This document shows positions 52,501 to 64,000 of a stretch of DNA of 64,000 nt, in pieces. Made by a program: the position numbers and the translations under genes. The notes below the pieces were generated by a model that did no database searches, had not been told where the DNA came from, and worked only from the letters and a program-made list of their open reading frames with translations. Source of the stretch: Onchocerca volvulus (lineage: Eukaryota > Nematoda > Chromadorea > Rhabditida > Onchocercidae); contig HG738137.1 of assembly GCA_000499405.2 (NCBI GenBank), forward strand, positions 5,456,001 through 5,520,000, given 5' to 3'. Position 1 is the stretch's first letter. Every line of letters begins with the position of its first letter.

Positions 52501-54996
52501 ATGGATTCATTCTTCCATCTCAATCAGATGAAGCCATTCGAATTACGCATCACTTCCATCACTTTCCAAATGTTTTTTGAATATTGCACAAAATCTGTAC
52601 ATTGTGTCAATGCTCTCCGTATAATCGCAACAACTCTCCCAGAAATAGATATTATTATGGCTCACTGATTTTTCTAAAATTCAAATATTTTTTCAATTTT
52701 TTCACTTATTTCCATGAAATAGATGGTTCACATAGTAGAGCTTGGAGTTTACAGTTTAGTAACAGAATAATCTTGTTTGGCTTTCAAGAATATAGCCTGA
52801 GAGAAAGGAATTTCATCCGTTCTTCATTTCTTATGCAAACATCAAGTGCAAATACTGTGCAGTCAAATTCATTCATTCTGTCCAATCAATCAATCAATCA
52901 TCCATTTAACAGATTCGGAAGAGATGATCTCAAATTATTCGGGATATGTTGCCATCATGCAAATTATCATTGATGATCGATGACTGCAATGACTGTTCGA
53001 TGCTGTTGCATGGCAGTAAGAAGAGCGCATAGATTCGTCAAATAAACTAAAGCGAACGGAATTAATGAAATAGAATTTTGGTGGTATTCAATCGTTTTTA
53101 CTATACCCTTTTCTCCAATGATAACTGCTGGTAAGTAATAGTAAAAAGAGCATAATAATACTGAGAAGAGAACTGGAGATCTTAGATCACACGTGGCGGC
53201 GTGATATTCATCCTGTTACGTCAGGTTTTTGTATCAATGCCAGAGGAGTCACTCACTGCTTTAAGGCACGAGGCACTAATAAATTAAGGTAACTCTTTTC
53301 CATCGGCAGATAAGATGGAAGAATGAAAGAAAGATACTCAGAGAAGCTTGTAAGAAGGATATTTGATCCTCCAAATGACGGGAGTATTCCGTCACATTGC
53401 CAAAATATGTATCATATTAAGAAAACGTGAGGAAATGTTTGACAGAATAGATATTGCCATCATTAAAGTGATAAAATCGATAAGATACGAATGATGTTGC
53501 AGTTTTCATCAATATTCGTGAATGATATTATACACAGAAGCAAAATGTCATAAGCTTACATCTCGATTACTGTAATTGCAATTTATACTAAACTTAATCG
53601 ATATTAATTGAAGCAAGGTACCATTTGCATGATTAAATATGTCAAGCGTACTGTTGCTGTCACCTTTCAAATGAATTGCACATAAAAGAGCAATATGTAA
53701 AGCATTCCCTTGCAAGAGATGTCCAGCCTGAAATTCCGGGCTTGTTAAGAAGTTCGATGAGATCAGTAGGTCATTTTTTCGAGAACAATATGTCTGTCTC
53801 TTATCTCGACTTCCGAACTTCTCCCTTGCAGTATCATTTTCACGAGAAAAACTGAAGAAAGTTGGTAATGAGCTAAGGCAAGTATTTCATTTAAATAACA
53901 TTTTTTGTCATAACTCTGCCATTACCATTAGAAACTTTTAAACTGCGAAAATCAATAATTTCTACATATTTTTTAATAATATAATTTATCTATTCCTTCT
54001 ATTTACAGAAAAAATATTACAATAAATATGGACATTATTGAAATAGTAAAAGTGTAATTTAAGGTATGTCTGAATAATTCGCTTAAGTTAATTGAATATC
54101 ATGAGAGCATCCATAAAAAAGAAATTAGTAGTGCGTAAAGTAACTAATTTGACAAACTCGACGAATTAAGCTTGCGTTCCCAATCATTTTTTTGAGGATT
54201 TCGACTAATACGTTTTGAGGACAACGAAAATCAAAAAAAATGATGAACAACAGGGATAGCTATAGTTTAGAGAGAACAACTGAAGCGACAAGCGTGAAAT
54301 ACCAGTTTTCCTTTCGTTAACAAGCAGGAGAAAAAGTTGCAATGTTGGTAATAATAACGATGATAATAATCGAAGTATTAATAGTACTTATAATGATAAT
54401 AATAATCATAATCATGACAACAGTATGAACTTTAATTAACTGCAGCTTATAAAGCAATAATTTGTATTATATTTGTTTGACACAAAAATTTGCAGTCACT
54501 TGGTATAAAATTATTATAAAATTAGGTATAAAATTATTATACTTTATATATATGCTTATTTTTGATCAAAAAATGTTCGCAAAAAATAGCAGATAAAGAA
54601 AAGATATATCATAACAGAAAAAAACATCTAAAGGATGCATTTTCAAAATGTTAATTCAAGAAATACATTACATTAAACAAACACATATTTTTTAAAAAAC
54701 TTAAAATTTTTAAAAAGGATTCAGCAAATATTTAAAATATCGTAATATCAAATTAAATAGTATGGATATCGAAAATCAATCGAGGAAATATTCAACACAA
54801 AAAGTTATGAATAACAAAATGCTGCTACAGCAAAATATGTAAACAAAAAAAAGAGCTCGAACTTTACAAAAAATTTGTAGGACGCATTTACATTCTGCAC
54901 TCTATGATGAATGAGCCGTCAGTACTTCGATAACAGAAGAAAATGAAATTACCACAAATGCCACAATTCACTGCACTTTATCCATTAGCGAAATTA
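46579..54996. other. 8.4-kb gene-poor interval
   Basis: No recognisable gene. ORFs of up to 145 codons (for example 51260-51697) have no motifs, no splice partners and overlap others. Visible structure is limited to simple sequence: a run of 11 C at 49710-49720, TCAATCAATCAATCAA words near 50948-50980 and 52880-52900, and a repeated CTTTACGTTACCCC-type word at 48352-48412. It includes the upstream region of the MAP7-like gene and the 3' flank of the RIO1 gene. Confidence 0.5.
49710..49720 (+). repeat. poly(C) run of 11
   Basis: A C homopolymer in otherwise AT-rich sequence. It may be a mutational hot spot. Confidence 0.9.
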
Positions 54997-57900
54997 TTAT
55001 CGACATTTATTGGCCTTACTGTGGCGCTTCTTTATATGCTTTGGTATCTTCACTAATCGATTCGCGCGCTTTTCTTCTTTTACAAGCCGTTTTCGCTCCT
55101 GAAAAGTAACTGCCAAAACGCATATAAATCTCTTGATTTGAAACGCTCGTATATATTTAAATCAATTCTTGAGAACATGTAAAGATATTTTGCATAATTT
55201 GTAACTAATATCCAATTATAAATAAGCATTTCAACAATAACTTATAGATTTTTAATAACTTTATGATATTATATTAAAATATTACTCAATTCGATCAAAA
55301 ATAAAAACCGTAATTTTTTGCTTAAAGATGTTTGTCTTAACTTTTTTTTTCCTTTTTTGTATTACATTTCTTCTGTTTTATTTAAATTTTTGACATAGGG
55401 TTGAATAGTGTTTTAATATCAGAAAGCTATAAGAATTTCTTGCCGAAAAGCTAAACAATTCATCAACTTAAATAACAATTACAAATAAAAGTGGTAACGT
55501 AAATCAGCTCTATTGTTTATCAATTTCACAAAATTTAGCAATGTGATAAAGAATCAATAATAAATAATCTTCATAAAACTGAATATAAGAGTGAAGCAGA
55601 AAAAGGATTTTTCTGTATTATTAAAGGATATTGAAAAAGTCTACAGATAATTTTCAGTGAAATACACTACAATGTCAGTAAATTTTAATAATATACAAAA
55701 TGGGGATATTGTCTAGGTTAATGAACGCAAACATGTTTAATTAAGCGAGAATATTTATTCCACTGAGAAAAAAAAATGCCTCACATCTCTAAGAAAAAGT
55801 TTGCCAGAAAACTTTTGTGGATCTTTAAAAAAAAAGGATCCAAATTTTACCAAATTTTCAAATCCATTTTTTGCGTAAATCTACGTAATTTGGCTTATTG
55901 GATTTCTTCAAAACTTATTTATGATAAGCGAGTGCAAAAAATTTTCATTTTCAAAATTTTTTAAAGAAATATTGGCTAAGACTATGTATAGATTTTTCTT
56001 CACAAACCTTTTTCGTATTTGGAGATTCATCTCGATTGCGTACATATATGGCTGTTTTGTGATTTTTTTGCTCTTTTTCTTCAGAAGAGAACGATCTTGT
56101 TGAGTCAGGATATTGATCCGAATCTCCTTGATCTTCTAATTCTGCATTTTTAAATTCATTTTCCTAAAAAAAGTACTATGAATTGCAGTGAAATATATCC
56201 AAAAATGCTCTCTAATTAACATAATGATTACAGGAAATCTACAGAAGTCATACATTTTAAGATTTTTTATAAACTGAAACTTTTTTACAAAATTGTTAGA
56301 AATGAGCCAGTAAACAAATTTATAGAATTTTACACACATATAAATATATATAAAAAAAGAAATATATTTATAGAATAACTATTTTCAAATTTCATTACGA
56401 GAAAAAAATGTTTATCATCAGAAAAAGTAAAAAATTGTAAAACTAATTTGAAATGATTTTTACCTCATTTATACTTTCATCTTTATCGGTTTTCACCTGT
56501 GAGATCATCGTCTGGAATGGATTTGGAATTTCCCCACCATCTTTTGCAATTTGCTGATCACGTTCAAAATAAAGCACTTGTTCTAGTTTTTGAGCAATAA
56601 AAGCATTCATAAACAGAGCATCATTTGCTAATGTTTCAAAAGTCCTGCAAAAATGCTATAAAATAGAGACTTTCTTCTGGAAAAAGAAAACATTCTTGAA
56701 TAAGAACTTTTAAAAAACTTTAACCTCAACTAATTTATTGCCCCCAAATTTATCCCCCTTAGAAATTTCAAAATTATTCCTTAAACCGGTGACATTAGCA
56801 TCACTATATATAATAAAATCCTATTTAAAAAAAAATGCAATATCTATTAAAAAAGAAACTCAGGCCATCCCTAACTGGAAACTGTCATTGATAGGAAGAT
56901 AGAATCTAAGAAATAATGTAAAGAGATTTAGTTATATCGACATAAGCATACTGCATATATTTGCACAATTATTTAAAACAACAGAAGATAATGATGACTT
57001 TCACATGAGCGAATAAAGAACAGAGAAAAAGAAAATTGAAAAATGAAAAAAAAAAATTTTTTTAAAAATTGCAATGATAAACGAAAATTACCTTTTACTC
57101 ATAAATTCCTGTAATTCATTTTCCGTTTTGATGGATGGGTCAGCTATTAAAAGAAAAAGATCTCTAGTAGAAAGCACAGGAACCTGCAACTAACATTGCA
57201 TTAAGCTCAAATTTAATAAATTCAACAGTTTCTAGAAATAGAAAAGTTTAACAAAAGACTTACACCCTTGCTTCTGAAAAATTTTGTGACATTTGAGCAA
57301 TCTGAACGAAGAAATTCCAGCGAACGCGGATGATCGTGCTCCACTGATTGCGATACATCAATTATGTATAACTTTCCCTCCATAACCATAATATTGTATT
57401 CGGACAAATCGGCATGTACCAGTCGACAATCTCGATACATTTTTCGCATATGGCCTACTAATTCGACATAAAGCGCATCAGCAAGTTCATACGACAGTTC
57501 AGCATCCTAAATTCAGTAAAATAAGCCTTTAACTCGATGAAAAATTTTGAAACTTTAAAAAACAAAAAACTAATAAGAGCTTTCTCTGTCAGAAATGACT
57601 AAATAAGTCTTTATGTTACCTACTCAAAATCGAAAAATTACTGGATCTAGAAACGAACTTTTAAAAGTGCTGCTGGCCAACTATTGATACCAATAAAATC
57701 CATGACCAGAACATTCTGCTTAACGATTATAGGTTTCGGAACGGGAAGCCCGGCCGAATACATTCGGGACAGATTCCTCATTTCTTTTTCTGCCCATACT
57801 GTGATCAATTTTCTTGGGTTACGCTTACAGTAACCATGTCTATATCTGTAAAATAAATGTACTTGTTATGTCAGTGGAAGTCTTGCAGATAACTTAGAAT

Positions 57901-59687
57901 ACTTGTACTGCACATATGAACGCTTATTATTAATTAAAATAACATCGAAATTATCTAAAAAATAAAAGATCAATGCCAGAGAAATATAAGTACTCAAAAA
58001 AATGGCGACCTCCTTACAAGTTAATTACTATTTTTGCAAATATGAATGCAATTCACAAGAATATCGGTAAAAAATCCAAGTACAAAACTAAATAACCTGA
58101 ATTCACCACTAACGTATCTATCGCGATCTCGAAAGATAAGTATACTTGTTTTATACACCTTCACGGCAAGACTTTTACCGTCAGCTGTTAAAGCATGGTA
58201 AACATTCGCTTCTTTACCAGTACTAATGCATCCTTCGATTTCATCAAAAATATCCCGTTGCAAAAGTCGTCTTAACACAAGTAAAGTACGTTTATCCAGA
58301 ACCTCAAAAAGAAAGATAAAGGAATGAAATTAAATAAAACTAAATAGATGACTAATGTTAATGTACTTCTATACGATCGCAAATTTTGCTGCCAAATTGT
58401 TCCAAACAGTTTCGCATTGAAAGAAAAAACTCATTGCAATACTCTTCTAATGGTAATAAACTGTTCTGTACTGTTGAATGAGAAGTATTTTAAATAATGA
58501 TTATAGAGAACAGAAAATACCATTTCGCTTTCTTCTAATAATACACAAAAAAAAGTTCCATTACCTGTTCTGCAGTTGCTCGATCAGAACGATCTTTACA
58601 TAAAGTCTTCATCGAGGAAAATCCTTCCATTAGCTTCCGATCCCAGAACTCTCCGAGACCAGTTCGACCTGCAATGAATGTTACTTTTGCGAACCATATC
58701 AAAATTCGCATCTATTAAGAAAAATCCAATAAAAATGAGATCAGGCTATCGATTTCTTTTAGTAATTTTCCAATTCTAAAATACAATTTATATCTCATTT
58801 TTTTACAATAATCTATCTAGACATCTATATCATAACAACAGTATAGAGATAAATTTTATGTGGCTACCTGTAAATGAGAGAGATCGAACTCGTCACTAAA
58901 CTAAATCAATAAACAAATTATAAACATGAACAATTTGCAATATAATTGGTTACAAGACTTCAAGAATGTAATTTACTACAACAGTGTAATATTACTTTTT
59001 CAATATATGCTAGTTGGAACTTAATAATGAGAAATATTTCGAAATAAGATGAAAACTTACTTGATACAGCGTCCATCGAATTAGCAATTAACTGAAAGAA
59101 CATCTGATCAAAATGACTTTCACAATTACGGCAAAAAGAAGGTACAGCAGAAAAAAGAAATAAAGGTCAAAATCTGAAGTCATACCTTACTGTTATTGCC
59201 GAACTTTCGAATAAGATCTGAAAAATAAGACAGTTTTAATGAAACAATAAAAACTTTATATCAAAATGCAAACAAACAAAAACTTTTCCTAACCCTTTCT
59301 TTAAGAAAGCAATAAGATTCAGAACACTGAAATCAATCGAGCATATTACTTTCTATTTGCAAAGAATTGTGAAACGATAACTACCTATATTACTAATTAG
59401 TTTTGGAAGTTTCTTTCATAAATGCAGAATAATCTGTAGATGTTTTCAGGAAAAAAGAACATGCTGATTTTTATTTCGATCAAGAAAAAAAACGAAACCT
59501 AATAAATCAAAGTAATTTAATTCGCTACAAGTGTAAACTCACCATCGTAATCATCGTCATACATCCTCACCCAATCATCATCTTCATCCTCAACATTGCT
59601 ATCATCACTTTTTTCATTATGTTCGGCAGTCTGTTCTTTATTGACAAACTCCCAATTGTCTTCACTAATAACTGGGATTTTCGCCAT
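54997..59687 (-). CDS. riok-1: RIO1 atypical serine kinase (RIOK1)
   Basis: Eleven exons on the minus strand: 59543-59687, 59186-59217, 59061-59091, 58565-58668, 58097-58302, 57659-57845, 57264-57506, 57092-57183, 56464-56644, 56008-56163 and 54997-55098, giving 492 residues in unbroken phase; C. elegans RIOK-1 is close to this length. After an acidic N-terminus, the RIO domain shows the RIO1 nucleotide loop STGKEANVY (131-139), catalytic Lys152 in AVKVYK, the catalytic loop HADLSEYN (Asp268) and the metal-binding [13 protein letters not shown] (Asp285), which RIO1 can phosphorylate on itself. The segment AEQVLDKRT before the domain is also RIO1-specific. A Glu/Asp-rich region and a basic tail ([15 protein letters not shown]) follow. 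RIO1 is needed for late cytoplasmic 40S subunit maturation and 20S rRNA processing. Two exons are very small (31 and 32 nt). Identification is secure. Confidence 0.93.
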
Positions 59688-62169
59688 TCTGCACAACGAA
59701 GCTTCCTGATTCCGGACGACGATTCAATTCTTCGTTACAATTACAATCTAATCAAAACAATACAATGATTACTTGACATGTAATAGATAAGATACTGTAC
59801 GCAGAAACAAGTATGTTATTTGATTATCTATGCGATTCAAAGAATTCTTTGCATTTATAATTTCAATTTTTCATAGTAAAAGATTCTTCATTCATCAAAA
59901 AACGCATAGCATAAGAGAGTAACATACTTCTAATTATATATAAGTATTATCAGCGATAGAAAAAGATAGTCTTTCAGAACTCCCCGTTATCCTGAATTAA
60001 ATAACTAATCCGGATGGGTATGAATACCAGTACATGCCGATTTTCTAAAACCTGTAACGCACAACATCAACAGTTCACACTGTTGCAATAATCTAAAAAT
60101 TTGGCCTTGAGTAGGAGAAACTATAAGCATACTTATTTATGTGAAGTTGCGAAAAATATTAAGCATTTATTAATAAACTTAAGAAACCATTAAAAATAAA
60201 CTCATATGAAAAGAATGAAGAGGGGAAAGCTTTATTTATACGTTAAAATTCATCATGCAGAGTGTCACGAAACTATGAGAGTATAGTATATATGAAGATT
60301 ACGCATTACTAAGGATATGATAGAAAATTATAAGGGTATAACACAAACAATCTGCGAACAAAGTACGAAATGCTTTCTTATCTGATTATTCAATTGAGCA
60401 ATGTGAAATACTTTCTACTTAACGAACTGAGGTTCATTGTGCTGATGCATGATACTGCTTAAACTAAAAATTGCATAAAATATAGCTGGCATTGAAAATA
60501 AAAGATCAAAAAAGGGAATGTTTTATTTCTTTCAAAAAAGAAACAGAATTAAAAAGTTCTTTTCGCAAATTCCAGAAATCCAAACAATCATTCACAGACT
60601 ATTTGCGATTAGTTTTAGTGAAGGGAGTATAAGGAGATATATTTTCGTCCCAAAAATATATTGGACCTTTTAGCCAATTATTTATTTATTGTAACATTCC
60701 TACTGCCAATGGAAATTCCTGTCAAACAATTGCTTTATATCGTTCAGTCCTTTCTCCACCAACTTATTGCGAAGAATATTCCGAAACCAACGAACCACAA
60801 ACCCGATCAAAATATGTATTTTTCTGTAATTTAAACTCGGGTCTCTATGTTACATCTAACACATGTGTCACTGTGCAAAGTCTTTTCCACGAAATTTTTC
60901 AAGCAGGCAATTTGCGCGACAAGTTTGGCCACGTGAGGGTAGATGGATTTTCTTGTCATTTATTCTAATCATTCACAGCATCTATACAAGACAGACTACT
61001 TTTTCCGCTTCAGGAAATTCTTGTATGAGAGATTATCTTTCTAGGCATTTAAAATAAAGGAGTTTTTTTACTGCCATAGTATATGGCCAGCATAATTATG
61101 AAAATCAATAGTAATGATGCGGAGAGAAACAAATTAATGGATATATCAATCCCTCAGAGAGTGAAGTGATCAGACGAAGGATCAGACTCCCTCGTAATTT
61201 TTCTGTATCTAAGAACTCCATTTCAATCATTCCTTATTTCTTGAAGTTACACTAACTTTTCTCGCTGCAAACCATTCGTTATTCTCACCATTCATAGCAA
61301 AAAATTTACTATATGATTTCAGGAGCATTTTTTGATGAATAGTATAGTCAGAGTTAAATAGCCATATTTACATAGAAAAACATATTGAATTCAAATAAGC
61401 TATTTTCAAATTAGAATTATCACAGAGAAAAAATGAAAAACATAGCAAGGAATGCTGCAAGATCATTCAAAATAATCAGCCAATCACTGCATATCATATG
61501 GGATGAATAAAACCTAGATCATCCCATGCATCTTTATAAATTTTATTGAAAAATTTTCTTTTTTAATAAATTGAACTAATTTTTCCTGACTTGATGCTAA
61601 AGTGGAAGTCACTTGAAAGCATTCCTAAAAAATTCTGATTTCTAACTATAATATAATGGAGTACAAATGTGTCAAGTAAACTAACAGCATAGTTATTTCA
61701 TCTTTCCAACTGTTTAGATAAATAAGCCATTGAAGATAGAATTATCTTCAAATCAGAATTAATGTCATTTTACCTTCAGTTTTAAAGTTGAATAAGGAAT
61801 TTCCTTCTAACTTTAAAATTCAATAAGGAAAAATGACCACTGAAATAAAAGCTGTACATGAACCAAATAAAAACAGATAAAACATGTAAGAGGCGCAATA
61901 AAGCATCAAAGAATATTACAAATTCGAAAATCATTTTATCCAATGTACATATTTAATTTATGGCACATTTTTTAGTAATATCAAGTTAAAAACAAAATGA
62001 CATGTAAAATAATAATAGATAGTAGGCTGAAAAGAACGAAAATTAGCAGAAAAATTAGAAACGAATATCCAAATATATCAGCTTAAAATATTAATTTAAA
62101 AAAAAACTATGACGTCTACTGAGATATTTGTCACCGCTTAACAATCTCTTTAAATGCTTATCTAATAAA
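59688..62169. other. intergenic, Atos-like to RIO1 gene
   Basis: 2.5 kb between two genes on the same strand. This is too long for a typical nematode operon spacer. No coding exon or RNA gene is recognised. Confidence 0.5.
59689..59690 (-). promoter_or_regulatory. candidate spliced-leader acceptor of riok-1
   Basis: On the minus strand GTTGTGCAG ends one base before the ATG, leaving essentially no gene-encoded 5' UTR, as is common for trans-spliced nematode messages. Confidence 0.45.
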
Positions 62170-64000
62170 TCACTTGCGAGGTGAATATTTCGGATTTCGA
62201 GGCATTTCTGTGAAAGATTGGAGTTGATATTTAATCATATCTTTTCCCAAGTCGAAATTCAACGTTTCCAGTTCATTTTTTTGCGAAAATAACATTTTTA
62301 TATCAGAGTGAACATACAATCTACCACGACGATCTGTTGCCAAGCTGGAATAACTAGATTTTTTTAAATATAATTAGATTCTTTCTTGACGTCACATTAT
62401 AATTTCTTAATCATTCCATAATATGTAAAAATGCACTGTTCACTTGGAAGATGTAAAAATTGACAAAAAAAAAATTTTGAGACAAGAATGATCTCGTCAT
62501 TTCCAAGATGAAAAAGTCAGTGGAATTATATAACTGACTCATTCTTTTTTTTTTTTTTTTTGATATAAACATCAAAAGGAAAGAAAACAAAAATTAATAC
62601 AATAAAAGTGCTTAAATGGGCTTCACGATATACAATAGGATATATGGAGAAATAAAAGATAAGCTTCTCAAGGAAACTTAATACTATGCTTAATAAGTCA
62701 AAGATTTACCAACCTACGAATAATAACCTAAAATCCAAAATAAGTTTGGAGTAGAAAACCAGAAAATGTTCACCTTAGATGAATCAGATACTTAAGCCAA
62801 GAGTGAAGTACAACATCATACGAGCATCCCACTGGCATGAAAAATGTACGTTGTCGTAAGAAGGTTTGTGAAGAAGGCGGCATGTCACTGACGTCAAACT
62901 TGACTAAAAACATTCGTACCACAGTACCTTGAGGGTTGAATAATACCTACAATAGAATGATTTTAATATGTGATGTACTTTATTTAATTCTTCCAACAAA
63001 AGATGGAAAAAGGAAAACCAGGACCAATGATATCCTGATGCTCACTACTTGATAATCAAAAAATGTTCAATAAAACTACCGACTTTTTCCATTCCATCAA
63101 ATACTGCGAGTGAATTGGCGATCCTACAAATTTTCTTAGGTATCTGTTGATTCTCTACTGGGTGGTATGTTTCCCACGACGGTTATGCCATTACCGAAAT
63201 CGAAAAATGACATTTTTGCGATTATTCCTAGACAAAATTTTGTACGGTCGGTGACAAGTCTATTATTAGCTACTTCGGAAGATTTCAAACAGCTCTATAC
63301 AAGAAATGTTTTTCTCAAAAAATCCGCTTCAACGATTCTGAATGACTGTCGGAGTAATAGAATCTATAAAAATAATTACCGCCTGTAAAATGCCCTTTCT
63401 AGGAATTCTGTAACCTTTGCGCATTTTTTCCAATGAACAAAAACCCTGAAAATAATTAAAATAAACGATCCCAAACTAATACAGAAACAAAAATCTCAAA
63501 TTATTTCAAAATTCTTTAATAGTGTAAAATCAATAAATAATGATAAAATAAAATATGGGAGAAATAGCTATAAATTTTGAGATGAAATTTATCATCAAAC
63601 CATGTAAGGTAAAGGCGCTTCATCTTCAGGCATATTGAAAAAGAAAGTTGTGACTGGCAACGAAAGATGAGGAGAACAAGTTTCATCGCTTGCTGCTACA
63701 AAATTATTTCATTTCATTTGGGAATGATTTTGCTAATATTGCCAATATAAATTAAATTTAAAGAAAATTGGAATTAAACAATTTCAAACCAACTACCGTT
63801 TTATTGTGATCAAATGAATGAACTTTTTAAAGCATCTTTTAATTGGCTTAATGCTTAATTTTTCTGAAAAGAATAAATTCACATAACTGATTTTAATAAA
63901 AAATAATTACCAACGCACCAATTTGCAGATGAAAACCGTCTAAAGATGTGACCAAATCTAGGCGGCCGTTCAGTGCACTTTCTTCAAAATTACACAACAA
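62170..64000 (-). CDS. Atos/FAM214-like protein, C-terminal part
   Basis: Partial; the 5' part runs off the right edge. Minus-strand exons: 63919 to beyond 64000, 63601-63695, 63380-63445, 62774-62946 and 62170-62344. They join in phase if the first uses the GTGCGT donor at 63918. The protein shows the conserved Atos block: NFEESALNGRLD, then SPHLSLPVTTFFFN and PLPYM, GYRIPRKGILQ, VLFNPQGTVVRMFLVKFD, the signature TFLRQRTFF, YLIHL, and RGRLYVHSDIKMLF near the end, finishing in FTEMPRNPKYSPRK. The same order occurs at the C-terminus of vertebrate FAM214A/B (ATOSA/ATOSB) and fly Atossa. Atos acts in the nucleus as a transcriptional regulator in fly macrophages; the family also carries a domain named for meiotic chromosome segregation. 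The role in this organism is unknown. Confidence 0.88.

Noticed and set aside
58360..58480. Minus-strand open stretch with ATG-like and Phe/Ser-rich reading between RIO1 exons
   Set aside because: The exons on either side join as AEQ then VLDKRT, the conserved RIO1 sequence, so this is intron.
1..64000. tRNA, rRNA, spliced-leader RNA, CRISPR, transposase or prokaryotic (for example endosymbiont) genes
   Set aside because: I read for their characteristic motifs on both strands and found no convincing instance; absence by eye is not proof.

Overview
The window is nuclear DNA of an invertebrate animal, most likely a nematode. It is AT-rich, genes are split into many short exons with GT-AG introns, upstream AG splice acceptors that look like spliced-leader sites sit just before several start codons, and recognisable homologues of UNC-14, RIOK-1, TRPM channels and a nematode-type SAFB are present. 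A filarial (clade III) worm would fit, but that is inference; nothing here fixes the species.

Layout, left to right: the 3' end of a villin/supervillin gene (+, 148-1652); a complete RNA polymerase subunit RPB6 gene (-, 2995-4084) head to head with a divergent histone H3 gene of centromeric (CENP-A) type (+, 4696-5962); a RUN-SH3 gene of the UNC-14/RUSC family with a 3.9-kb first intron (+, 9478-18402); a 13-exon SAFB-like scaffold attachment factor gene (-, 20118-26498) with an in-frame TGA in its SAP domain; an N gap (27919-27939); a rearranged TRPM cation-channel locus (about 28.0-36.8 kb) built as an imperfect inverted repeat around 32.1 kb; an ABHD11-like hydrolase (-, 38907-40833); a MAP7/ensconsin-like microtubule protein (-, 42474-46578); a gene-poor 8.4-kb stretch; a complete RIO1 kinase gene (-, 54997-59687); and the 3' part of an Atos/FAM214 gene (-, 62170-64000).

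The genes do not form one pathway. Most are single-copy housekeeping or cytoskeletal genes (transcription, ribosome biogenesis, chromatin, microtubules, actin), spaced too far apart to suggest operons. The strongest candidates for follow-up are the broken, palindromic TRPM locus and the CENP-A-like histone that keeps an H3-like tail. All exon boundaries were built by hand from reading frame, splice consensus and family similarity, without transcript data.
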